Below are positions 55,234-62,521 of a stretch of DNA of 64,000 bases, one piece after another (the stretch's first letter is position 1; every line of letters begins with the position of its first letter). This stretch comes from Bacteroides sedimenti (GTDB lineage: Bacteria > Bacteroidota > Bacteroidia > Bacteroidales > Bacteroidaceae). The notes below the pieces were generated by a model. It was given only the letters and a program-made list of their open reading frames with translations. It did not search any database and was not told the DNA's origin. The position numbers and the translations under genes were made by a program. The stretch lies in contig NZ_AP028055.1 of assembly GCF_040365225.1 (NCBI RefSeq), positions 3,100,001 to 3,164,000 on the forward strand, given 5' to 3'.

Positions 55234-55836
55234 ATGCTTTTACCCTATTTAAATAAAGATTTGATTGAAGCCGGTTGTGATGAGGCTGGCCGTGGATGTT
55301 TGGCTGGTTCGGTTTATGCAGCAGCCGTTATTCTTCCTGCCGGTTTTAAGAACGAACAGCTGAACGACTCCAAACAACTGACCGAGAAACAGCGCTACGA
55401 GCTTCGAACAGTGATTGAGCAGGAAGCGGTTACCTGGGCGGTTGGTATCGTAACTCCCGAAGAGATAGATAAAATCAATGTCCTCAATGCCTCTTTTCTA
55501 GCCATGCATAGGGCAATCGACCAACTGAAGGTGCGGCCCGAGCATCTGCTGATTGATGGAAACCGATTCAAGAAATACCACGAAACACCACATACCACGG
55601 TTGTGAAAGGAGATGGTAAGTATCTGTCGATTGCCGCAGCTTCTATTCTCGCCAAAACTTATCGAGACGATTACATGAACCGTCTGCACGAAGAATTTTC
55701 TGTGTATGATTGGAACAACAATAAAGGCTATCCTACCAAAAAACATCGGGCAGCTATTGCCCAACATGGCACAACTCCTTATCACCGGATGACATTTAAC
55801 CTGTTGGGAGATGGGCAGCTCTCGCTTGATTTTTAA
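55234..55836 (+). CDS. rnhB: Ribonuclease HII
   Basis: A 200-residue RNase HII. CDEAGRGCLAGSVYAAAV carries the DEAGRG motif, LNDSKQLTEKQR and LIDGNRFKKY the other catalytic acids, and HRAAIAQHGTTPYHRMTF the C-terminal part. It removes single ribonucleotides and primers from DNA. A TATCTTTG box at 55207-55214 gives a very short leader. It stands alone between the suf terminator and the accessory locus. Confidence 0.94.
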   Translation: MLLPYLNKDLIEAGCDEAGRGCLAGSVYAAAVILPAGFKNEQLNDSKQLTEKQRYELRTVIEQEAVTWAVGIVTPEEIDKINVLNASFLAMHRAIDQLKVRPEHLLIDGNRFKKYHETPHTTVVKGDGKYLSIAAASILAKTYRDDYMNRLHEEFSVYDWNNNKGYPTKKHRAAIAQHGTTPYHRMTFNLLGDGQLSLDF

Positions 55837-55917
55837 TTACTTTGTATATTTGTTTTTGACATAGAACATCTGGAATTGATAGCTTAACCCTGAGTTCGCC
55901 CTAAGTTATGAATTTCA

Positions 55918-55953
55918 GAGTAAGAGAAAGCCCTTTTTATTTTTCTCTTACTC
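55918..55953. terminator. Stem-loop at the accessory-locus boundary
   Basis: Perfect 12-base arms GAGTAAGAGAAA (55918-55929) and TTTCTCTTACTC (55942-55953). It lies between rnhB and the first minus-strand accessory gene and may terminate both, though no clear T-run follows. Confidence 0.6.
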
Positions 55954-55993
55954 GATTTGAAAGTTATTATTTTATTCACAGATCTGCACATTA

Positions 55994-56407
55994 TCAATTC
56001 GTCCTCTTACGGTTAATTATTAATGCAAAAATCCACAAAATATACAAAATAAAGAATGGATAAAAGATTTGAGTCCAAGTCCCGTTGACATTATTTATAA
56101 AAAAGATGTAGAGTGTATTCAGAATAATTGCCTCTACTATCAAATATTTGGATATAAACATTCTATCTTTCATCTTTTTATTAAGAATAAATCCTGTAAA
56201 ATAGAGAAGAAAAGTAAAAGGAATATTAAAGAATACTTGTATTAACACAATTGCAAAAATCCAAGGAACAATCATTAATAGGTCACTCCGGGATGGCATT
56301 TCCCAAATACTAGAAATAATAATTACTAATCCACCGAGAAGAATTCCCACCAGAAAGGTTAATAAAGCAACCTTAAATATCCGCGATAGCCATTCTATCC
56401 AGTCCAT
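55994..56407 (-). CDS. Small four-helix membrane protein, unknown
   Basis: A 137-residue protein not recognised as any named family. Four hydrophobic segments are visible: VALLTFLVGILLGGLVIII, LLMIVPWIFAIVLIQVFF, LIVEAIILNTLYIFF and FFILYILWIFALII. Polar loops are short and the C-terminus is basic (NRKRTN). It is the most downstream gene of a minus-strand, AT-rich locus with RHS fragments, so it may be an immunity-type protein or a passenger. Translation start MDWIEWLSRIF is the first Met of the frame. Confidence 0.6.
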   Translation of the reverse strand: MDWIEWLSRIFKVALLTFLVGILLGGLVIIISSIWEMPSRSDLLMIVPWIFAIVLIQVFFNIPFTFLLYFTGFILNKKMKDRMFISKYLIVEAIILNTLYIFFINNVNGTWTQIFYPFFILYILWIFALIINRKRTN

Positions 56408-56427
56408 AACAATATCACATTATTTTT

Positions 56428-56660
56428 TATTTAATACTGCCAAAATCATTTTGATGCTGTTTCCTAAAATCATCTATCTTTTTTTGTAGCTTCTGTATTG
56501 CAGCTTTTTGCTCTGCTTTCGTTCATGTTTTTGTTTTACCAAATTCCCACGACATGCCAGGAGTTTTTGATTTAGTTTTAGACAACATTTTATCACTAAC
56601 TCCGATTTGGATAAAATGGTTGAAGTTGATGTATTGCAATTCCCCGTTGTCTCATCCAGA
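56428..56660 (-). pseudogene. Broken tail of an RHS-like or similar protein
   Basis: On the minus strand the frame INFNHFIQIGVSD, then MLSKTKSKTPGMSWEFGKTKT, is cut by TGA at 56525-56523 and continues as KAEQKAAIQKLQKKIDDF to TAA at 56430-56428. The upstream codons include another stop near 56650. The size and place resemble the variable C-terminal tip of a polymorphic toxin, but no toxin family was recognised. The 56408-56783 gap also holds the duplicated 3' end described at 56677-56738. Confidence 0.45.
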
Positions 56661-56676
56661 CCGGTGATACCATCTT

Positions 56677-56738
56677 CTATTTGTGGACTATTTTATCACT
56701 TATTGATTTCCGTCTAATATAGAACGCATATAACAAAT
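56677..56738 (-). repeat. Duplicated 3' end of the 59531-59923 gene (copy B)
   Basis: 41 bases (56698-56738) match 59540-59580 at 37 positions, and similarity continues to 56677. On the minus strand both encode the tail LY-FYI/LYI-RR-SIS. Here the rest of the gene is absent, so this is a fragment left after duplication. Confidence 0.85.
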
Positions 56739-56783
56739 GAGCTTTTATGTTTATTGTTCAAAATATTTAAGCTGTCAACTAAG

Positions 56784-57362
56784 CTATTTTTTTAATTGAA
56801 GAATCGTTCCATCGTTTTGTATACTATAGGATCTTGTATATTTCTCTTCTCCCTTTTTAAAATACTTTGTGTAGTTAATTTCAATCTTTTCTAGAGAATG
56901 AATTTTTGAGGAAAAGGATAATGTGTCACCATATCCACCGGCAATAGGCAGACTTGACTTCTTATTTCCTTTACTATCATATATTGAGAGAATAGTTTCT
57001 GATATACAAGCTGTATAATCAGTTAAATAGGAACAAAAATAAATCAAAGCTACCAAGTCCTTATTCCCAGCTAATGAAAATTTTAATCCTGTAACATAGT
57101 TAAAATAGTTGGGCTGTTTTTTTGAATACAATCTGTATATCCAAAATTTATCATTGCTATTTTTAACAAAAAAATCGAACTCTTGCTTGGTAATATTACA
57201 AATATTGTTCCCATACAAATCATATTTTTCAAAAGTATCCTTTGTAATAGGAAAAGAATTTTCTTTAAACTTTTTCACAAACTGATTAAATAAATCAACT
57301 TGGCTCTGACAATTGCCTAATGCTGAAATTGTCAACATCACTAATATAAAATATTTTTTCAT
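56784..57362 (-). CDS. Exported protein of unknown function in RHS locus
   Basis: A 192-residue protein. ATG 57362 is used because it begins a signal peptide (MKKYFILVMLTISALGNC); the frame is open 63 bases further. The Cys after the hydrophobic stretch (LGNCQS) could be a lipidation site but the lipobox is not standard. The mature protein has KKQPNYFNYVTGLKFSL and KIEINYTKYFKKGEEKYT, and no motif I recognise. Local G+C is low: 17 of 60 by hand for 57061-57120. Candidate immunity or surface protein; not proven. Confidence 0.62.
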   Translation of the reverse strand: MKKYFILVMLTISALGNCQSQVDLFNQFVKKFKENSFPITKDTFEKYDLYGNNICNITKQEFDFFVKNSNDKFWIYRLYSKKQPNYFNYVTGLKFSLAGNKDLVALIYFCSYLTDYTACISETILSIYDSKGNKKSSLPIAGGYGDTLSFSSKIHSLEKIEINYTKYFKKGEEKYTRSYSIQNDGTILQLKK

Positions 57363-57453
57363 TTTGTATGTTTTATGCTTATCTGTAATAATATTTATAT
57401 TATTTTCTAAAGCTGCAGACTTCAATTGTTTTGTTTAGGATGAAGTTAAATAT

Positions 57454-57795
57454 TTACCACTTATAAATTTGTTCAAGAAATTTTTTATCTCTATTAGTAT
57501 TAGGGTCTTTCTTTGAATATAAAATTTTGATAGTGTCCCCAATCATATAATAATCATTATCGACACTTCCTGTATATGAACTTTCCTTGATTTTAAAAGT
57601 ATATGTACATTTGACTTTACCTTTACTTCCAACATATCGCACATCAGTAACAACAGCACTTATCTCAACACCTTCATCTATTAAATAGTTATTTTCAATG
57701 GTTTTTCTTATAATTACTACAAGGGAATTTACAATAATACACAAAATTATAAACCATATTATTTTATTTTTAAAGCTCCAATTATTTTTTTTCAT
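57454..57795 (-). CDS. Single-pass DUF3592-like membrane protein
   Basis: A 113-residue protein with one N-terminal membrane segment (IIWFIILCIIVNSLVVII) and a small beta-rich domain: AVVTDVRYVGSKGKVKCTY, then GDTIKILYSKKDP. This resembles DUF3592. The product of 58970-59353 has a similar layout though the sequences are far apart. Such proteins often sit next to polymorphic toxin genes, so an immunity role is possible. Confidence 0.6.
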   Translation of the reverse strand: MKKNNWSFKNKIIWFIILCIIVNSLVVIIRKTIENNYLIDEGVEISAVVTDVRYVGSKGKVKCTYTFKIKESSYTGSVDNDYYMIGDTIKILYSKKDPNTNRDKKFLEQIYKW

Positions 57796-57937
57796 TTCTG
57801 AAGTGGCACTTGTCGTTTTATTTTTTTTGCGTTTTTGAGATAGTCTTATTTATTGAGGAAGCGGTTTCCCCTTTTTGTATTTGCTTTCTTTTTGATTGCA
57901 TTCTGTTGTTGTATATTTAAATGTTTTTGTTTTCGCA

Positions 57938-58282
57938 TTATAAATTAAATATATGTCCATTTCCATTCGGGTCAATATACCGAATCGGATTATTCACACA
58001 GTAAACATACGGCGAAATAGAATAATACTTCTCCGCCAACGGACCCAAAGTTTCCCACCTGCCAATAACTGCATCATAATGCCGTGCACCGTAATCGTAG
58101 AGATTCAGGCAGTGTATGCGGTCCAGCTCTTTGCCGTTGTACTTGTAGCGCTGGTCGGAGGTGGTGATTCCTTCCCCGAAGGTCATGCCAAAGGGAATAT
58201 AAGGGTTGGTCTTCTCGATGGATTCGCATTGGTTGAACAACACTTGGTTATTTCCTTAGTGACCCTGAATATAGTAATAAAC
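57938..58282 (-). pseudogene. RHS repeat-associated core fragment with in-frame stop
   Basis: The minus strand encodes a clear RHS core: PYIPFGMTFGEG, YKYNGKELDRIHCLNLYDYG, ARHYDAVIGRW and NNPIRYIDPNGNG, ending GHIFNL. Going upstream the frame reads YYIQGH, then TAA at 58258-58256, then GNNQVLFNQ; relatives have Leu-Gly-Asn there, so TTA has become TAA. The large N-terminal RHS shell is missing; homology stops just after the next gene's 3' end. An in-frame GTG at 58243 could in principle start a 101-residue peptide. This is a decayed polymorphic-toxin gene. Confidence 0.85.
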
Positions 58283-58288
58283 AATTAT

Positions 58289-58711
58289 TTATTTGTTAAA
58301 ATCAAATTTAAAAAACCATTGTACCCGAGAATCTCTATTTGGCTTTGTTTTAAAATCAAAACCTGCATACCACCCCGATTCTATTTCTATGTAATAACCC
58401 CAACCTGCTCTGTAACCCCATTCCCCGACAAAATAAGATTCTGGTAATTTGTCGTTTATCTTTAAACCGCTTATCGTGAAGTTTTTATCCGTCGTTCCTA
58501 TATAAATGGCTTTATTATTTAAAACGCCTACTGTGTATTCTATATTTTTCTCAATAATTGGAAATGACTTTATTAATGCTCCATTTGGAACAAAAAAAAA
58601 CGTATTATTTGCTTTTGTTTCCTTGACTATCGAATTTAAAGTCAGATATTTTTTTGAAGAGCAGGATAAGCTCATAATTGAAACAAGTGATAACAGAATT
58701 ATTTTATTCAT
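58289..58711 (-). CDS. Lipoprotein of unknown function in RHS locus
   Basis: A 140-residue protein with a lipoprotein signal: MNKIILLSLVSIMSLSCSS, Cys at residue 17. The mature part is beta-rich with YTVGVLNNKAIYIGTTDKNF and a Gly/Trp/Tyr-rich run, VGEWGYRAGWGYYIEIESG. No family recognised. Its stop lies seven bases before the RHS fragment, so the fragment was fused against it by a deletion. Possible immunity lipoprotein. Confidence 0.65.
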   Translation of the reverse strand: MNKIILLSLVSIMSLSCSSKKYLTLNSIVKETKANNTFFFVPNGALIKSFPIIEKNIEYTVGVLNNKAIYIGTTDKNFTISGLKINDKLPESYFVGEWGYRAGWGYYIEIESGWYAGFDFKTKPNRDSRVQWFFKFDFNK

Positions 58712-58776
58712 TGGGGATACTTCTATTTATTTTTTAATTTCTTTATCCTTAGCAACTCTATCAAGAGTTCTTCCTT

Positions 58777-58930
58777 AATAGCTTATGAATTTTGAGGTTA
58801 CTCCGTGCTTTATTCGCCTTATCTGGAGTGGTTAACTGCTTCACTCTCCGCTATACACCGGCTGCATCATACTTATGCGTAGTAGTATACCCTGCCATGA
58901 ATTGCAATTGGCTCGGTAAGTTTAAACAAT
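58777..58930 (-). pseudogene. RHS YD-repeat remnant
   Basis: One minus-strand frame reads QLQFMAGYTTTHKYDAAGV, then TAG, then RRVKQLTTPDKANKARS and further codons to TGA. THKYDAAG is the YD-repeat form seen in RHS proteins. No start codon and an internal stop, so a dead fragment. It lies between two small genes of the locus. Confidence 0.6.
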
Positions 58931-58969
58931 TATATTTATTTTACCTCTTGATCATTGTTTAAATTTGTG

Positions 58970-59353
58970 TCATTTTAATTTGTATAAAATATTTGTTGGA
59001 ATAAATGTAATTGCAAACAATGTTGTAAACATAATATATATCCTTAAAGCTCTTTTTATATCCCATAGAGAAAATACACTATTAGTCAGATTAGAAAAAT
59101 ATAAATTAGGCATTCTTTTAAATTTAATTTGATTTGATACTTCTTCTGATATGTTAACAGAATATTCTCGCTGACAATATCGAACTTTCATTTGATAATA
59201 TCCACCTCTTCCTCCTCTGTGATAGTCAGTTTCAATATATGAATATTTAATCGGTTTCTCGCTGTGTTTAACTCTTTCATATTCAATATATTTCACTGTG
59301 CTATATAGCGTAAATAAAATAAATATAACTCTAAAAAACAACCTTACACCCAT
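58970..59353 (-). CDS. Two-helix membrane protein, unknown
   Basis: A 127-residue protein. A first membrane segment (LFFRVIFILFTLYSTV) is followed by a beta-rich domain with TDYHRGGRGGYYQMKVRY and EYSVNISEEVSNQIKF, and a second segment near the C-terminus (IYIMFTTLFAITFIP). Layout resembles DUF3592-like proteins. Neighbouring RHS remnants suggest an immunity-type role; there is no direct evidence. Confidence 0.6.
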   Translation of the reverse strand: MGVRLFFRVIFILFTLYSTVKYIEYERVKHSEKPIKYSYIETDYHRGGRGGYYQMKVRYCQREYSVNISEEVSNQIKFKRMPNLYFSNLTNSVFSLWDIKRALRIYIMFTTLFAITFIPTNILYKLK

Positions 59354-59394
59354 TTCAATTTATTCTTATAATCATAAATTGTTATTTGCTAATA

Positions 59395-59490
59395 ATTGAG
59401 TTTTATAGATAAAAGCATTGCAGAGTATCGTTATACTTGTAGCGTTGATCTTAATTGTCAGTCCCTTTCCAAAAGTTATAATCCCACTTT
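59395..59490 (-). pseudogene. Second RHS core remnant
   Basis: On the minus strand DNA from about 59480 to 59400 resembles the RHS fragment at 58190-58120: TTTGGAAAGGGACTGACAA parallels the code for FGEGIT, and DQRYKYN is preserved in one frame. Small deletions and stops break it. It shows that more than one RHS end was present in this locus. Confidence 0.5.
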
Positions 59491-59519
59491 TTGGGGGTTC
59501 AGTTGCCATGCCGAGTTCC

Positions 59520-59580
59520 CTATTTGCGGATTATTCATAACTTATTGATCTCCGTTTAATATAGAGCACATATAACAAAT
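59520..59580 (-). repeat. Copy A of duplicated gene tail
   Basis: The intact partner of 56677-56738. The two copies bracket about 2.8 kb with the RHS fragments and three complete small genes plus 58970-59353. Confidence 0.85.
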
Positions 59581-59923
59581 TAATAATAAAATATGAATAA
59601 CATAACACCATAACCAATAAAATATCTAAGTTGTTAATTCCATTAGCAAAAGATTCATATAGCCCCAACAAGGTTCCAAAAGCAAATAGGAAACACGATG
59701 ACAAGTAGTATGAAAGAAAATTCTTAATTCTATTCTTTGGAACGGAATCAGTCTTTATGAAAAAGAATGAAATATTGGATAATAGGGCAATTATAAAGAA
59801 TATGCCAAAGACAACATATCCCATATTTTCATCTCCTGTTTTTCTTCCCATAATTAGTCTCATCACAATCATTGGAATAAAATTGATCAGAATTGATCCT
59901 GTATAAAGTTTTAACGCTTTCAT
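59531..59923 (-). CDS. Four-helix membrane protein, unknown
   Basis: A 130-residue protein with four hydrophobic segments (SILINFIPMIVMRLIM, VVFGIFFIIALLSNISFFF, LSSCFLFAFGTLLGLY, LVMVLCYSYFIINLLYVLYI) and a basic C-terminus (KRRSISYE). No named family recognised. Its last codons are duplicated at 56698-56738, evidence that a paralog once lay at the other end of the locus. It is the most upstream gene of the minus-strand cluster. Confidence 0.62.
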   Translation of the reverse strand: MKALKLYTGSILINFIPMIVMRLIMGRKTGDENMGYVVFGIFFIIALLSNISFFFIKTDSVPKNRIKNFLSYYLSSCFLFAFGTLLGLYESFANGINNLDILLVMVLCYSYFIINLLYVLYIKRRSISYE

Positions 59924-60228
59924 TGTTGTTTGTTGTTTTGTGAACTTTTTTACTGCAATGTGTACTTGTTTAATTGAAATAATCCAAGGAACGAGGAATA
60001 ACAGTCCCAGGACAAATTTAGTAAATTTTTACAAATAAAGGTAATTCTTTTCATGAAATCTTACAAAACAAAATATCACGATACGGTGTCAACGGTAAAA
60101 TATGGCCAATTTTGAGGGCGAAATGAAGTAGATGCAATTGTGGTGTTTGTATAATTTACATTTGGCGGAATTAATCCATACAATATAAAAACTGTAACAG
60201 GCGGATAGCCAGAATTATACAGTTGTTC

Positions 60229-60368
60229 GTGGTGCAGAGGGTGGATATGAAACGGCGTTTTTGGTGTTCTGAAAAATTAAAAACAAAAAATTCTTCAAAA
60301 AAAAGAATTTTCGAATTTTAATTTCAGAAAAGGATGGCAGGTCGTTTTTACTCCACCCTCTGCACCAC
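60229..60368. repeat. Inverted repeat with 17-base perfect ends (MITE-like)
   Basis: GTGGTGCAGAGGGTGGA (60229-60245) and its exact reverse complement (60352-60368) enclose 106 bases. Inside, TTCTGAAAAATTAAAA (60268 onwards) is again roughly mirrored by TTTTAATTTCAGAA (60316 onwards). No coding capacity; it looks like a short palindromic element. The 59924-60999 gap otherwise holds a degenerate coding stretch and the GTAC repeats. Confidence 0.7.
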
Positions 60369-60547
60369 TTTGGGGCTTATGGAGAATTGCAACGCCTTGA
60401 TTAATAGTGTTGTAGATGCTAATAGGGTGGGGTGGCGTAGGGGTGGCAGTAGGTTTGCACTACCACCTCTAAACCACGTTCTGCTTCAAAAGTATGCCAC
60501 TCCTTGCAGCAGGCATCTTCAAGCGGCAGCAGGCATGGTTATTTATA

Positions 60548-60726
60548 CACTGGAAGTCGACCGCTTTCAGGCTTTAAAACCAAAGTGGTAAACCCGTATT
60601 TGGATGAAGAAACCATTTGGTCAACGGATAATAGGATTAAGAACGAATATGGAGCTTCGGCGTCGGTTTAGTATACCCTAAACGACGGATTAAAATTCTT
60701 AAAGGTTAAATTAACTATTCATTGAT
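60548..60726 (+). pseudogene. Short degenerate coding stretch
   Basis: In one plus-strand frame: LYTGSRPLSGFKTKVVNPYL, then DEETIWSTDNRIKNEYGASA, a TAG at 60669-60671, then YTLNDGLKFLKVKLTIH to TGA. The residue mix resembles the end of an outer-membrane barrel protein but no family is certain. No start codon, one internal stop. Possibly a chance frame. Confidence 0.3.
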
Positions 60727-60731
60727 GAATG

Positions 60732-60808
60732 ATTATCCCAATCATGTACATGTTTATCCCCTAATCATGTACATGTTTGGGTTCAATCTTGTACATGATT
60801 GAGATAAT
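60732..60808. repeat. GTAC-core repeats upstream of gpmI
   Basis: AATCATGTACATGTTT occurs at 60740-60755 and 60763-60778 (23 bases apart), and a third, related unit (AATCTTGTACATGATT) starts at 60785. The outer parts also form an imperfect 19-base inverted repeat (60732-60750 and 60790-60808, two mismatches). They lie about 150 bases before a TAACTTTG -7 box (60954-60961) of gpmI. Confidence 0.8.
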
Positions 60809-60999
60809 GCATTACGTTGGAAAAGCTAATTCATCAGGTTAATTTGATTATTTCACTGGATAACTTTCATAGTTGTTGGCTTTGGGAATTACACCATTCT
60901 TGTTGTTGAATGTGAATGAGTACTAAATCTGGCAATCCTATTGCTTTTTTTCGTAACTTTGCAATTGAAAAATGATAAGTATTTAAAACAATAAATAGT

Positions 61000-62514
61000 A
61001 TGAGCAAGAAAGCACTTTTAATGATTCTTGACGGTTGGGGAATTGGTAACCAATCAAATGCAGACGTAATCTTCAATACTCCCACTCCTTACTGGGATTA
61101 TTTAGTAAAAACATACCCTAATTCCCGCCTTGAAGCAAGTGGTGAGAATGTTGGATTACCCGATGGTCAGATGGGTAACTCTGAAGTGGGTCACTTAAAT
61201 ATCGGTGCCGGACGTATTGTATACCAAGACTTGGTAAAAATCAATAAGGCATGCCGCGAAAATACCATTATGCAGAATCCGGAAGTGGTTTCTGCTTTCA
61301 CATATGCTAAAGAAAACGGCAAATCTGTCCATCTAATGGGATTGACTTCGGACGGGGGAGTGCACAGTTCACTTGATCACCTGTTTAAGCTGACTGAAAT
61401 TTCAAAGGAATACGGTATCGAAAATACATTTGTTCACTGTTTCATGGACGGTCGTGATACTGACCCAAGAAGCGGGAAAGGTTTCATTGAACAATTGACT
61501 GATCACTGCGAAAAAACAACCGGCAAGGTTGCTACAATCATTGGCCGTTACTATGCAATGGACCGTGACAATCGTTGGGAACGTGTGAAACAGGCATATG
61601 ATTTGTTGGTAAACGGCATTGGCAAGAAAGCTGATTGCATGGCGACTGCTATGCAGGAATCTTACGATGCTGAGGTGACCGACGAATTCATCAAGCCAAT
61701 TGTAAATGCAGGAGTAGACGGAAGAATCAAGGAAGGCGATGTGGTTATCTTCTTTAACTACCGTAACGACCGTGCAAAAGAGCTTACAATTGTATTGACC
61801 CAGAAAGATATGCCGGAAGCCGGCATGAAGACTATTCCGGGATTGCAGTATTATTGCATGACTCCGTACGACTCTTCTTTCAAGGGTGTTCACGTATTGT
61901 TCGATAAGGACAATGTTGAAAATACATTGGGCGAATATCTTTCTTCTCAGAAGAAGACTCAGCTGCACATTGCAGAAACAGAAAAATATGCGCACGTTAC
62001 ATTCTTCTTTAACGGTGGACGCGAAACTCCATACGAAGGTGAAGAGCGTATTTTGATTAACTCTCCGAAGGTGGCAACTTACGACCTGAAACCTGAAATG
62101 AGCGCTTACGAAGTAAAAGATGCTCTGGTAGCTGAAATCAATAAGAATAAATTTGATTTCATCGTGGTGAACTTCGCAAACGGTGATATGGTGGGTCATA
62201 CAGGTGTTTACGAAGCAATTGAAAAAGCTGTAAAAGCGGTTGATGCTTGTGTAAATGAAGTTGTTGAAACTGCGAAAGCTAATGGTTACGAAGCTATTAT
62301 CATTGCCGACCACGGTAACGCAGACAACGCAGTTAACGAAGATGGTTCTGTGAACACTGCTCACTCTCTGAACCCTGTTCCATGTGTTTATGTAACAGAA
62401 AACAAAGAGGCTAAGGTGGAGAACGGTCGTTTGGCTGATATTGCTCCAACAATCCTGAAAATTATGGGACTGGAAATTCCGAAAGAGATGACTGGTTCAG
62501 TATTAATTAAATAA
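61000..62514 (+). CDS. gpmI: 2,3-bisphosphoglycerate-independent phosphoglycerate mutase
   Basis: A 504-residue alkaline-phosphatase-fold enzyme. LMILDGWGIGNQSNADVIF has the first metal Asp, MGNSEVGHLNIGAGR the phosphorylated Ser, FVHCFMDGRDTDPRSGKGF and IADHGNADNAV other metal ligands. It interconverts 3- and 2-phosphoglycerate with Mn ions. Full length. It appears to start an operon: DUF3109 follows by seven bases and the flavodoxin by 19. Confidence 0.96.
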   Translation: MSKKALLMILDGWGIGNQSNADVIFNTPTPYWDYLVKTYPNSRLEASGENVGLPDGQMGNSEVGHLNIGAGRIVYQDLVKINKACRENTIMQNPEVVSAFTYAKENGKSVHLMGLTSDGGVHSSLDHLFKLTEISKEYGIENTFVHCFMDGRDTDPRSGKGFIEQLTDHCEKTTGKVATIIGRYYAMDRDNRWERVKQAYDLLVNGIGKKADCMATAMQESYDAEVTDEFIKPIVNAGVDGRIKEGDVVIFFNYRNDRAKELTIVLTQKDMPEAGMKTIPGLQYYCMTPYDSSFKGVHVLFDKDNVENTLGEYLSSQKKTQLHIAETEKYAHVTFFFNGGRETPYEGEERILINSPKVATYDLKPEMSAYEVKDALVAEINKNKFDFIVVNFANGDMVGHTGVYEAIEKAVKAVDACVNEVVETAKANGYEAIIIADHGNADNAVNEDGSVNTAHSLNPVPCVYVTENKEAKVENGRLADIAPTILKIMGLEIPKEMTGSVLIK

Positions 62515-62521
62515 TATACGA

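Noticed and set aside
57938..58243. Reading the RHS fragment as an intact 101-residue gene
   Set aside because: RHS sense continues upstream across a TAA, and the only start is a GTG inside the conserved core.
60334..60591. 85-codon open frame on the plus strand
   Set aside because: It begins inside the palindromic repeat, has no promoter or family resemblance and overlaps the right arm of the inverted repeat.
61402..62364. 320-codon open frame opposite gpmI
   Set aside because: It lies entirely antisense to a well-conserved enzyme gene, its product is Phe/Cys/His-rich nonsense and no start region or promoter supports it.
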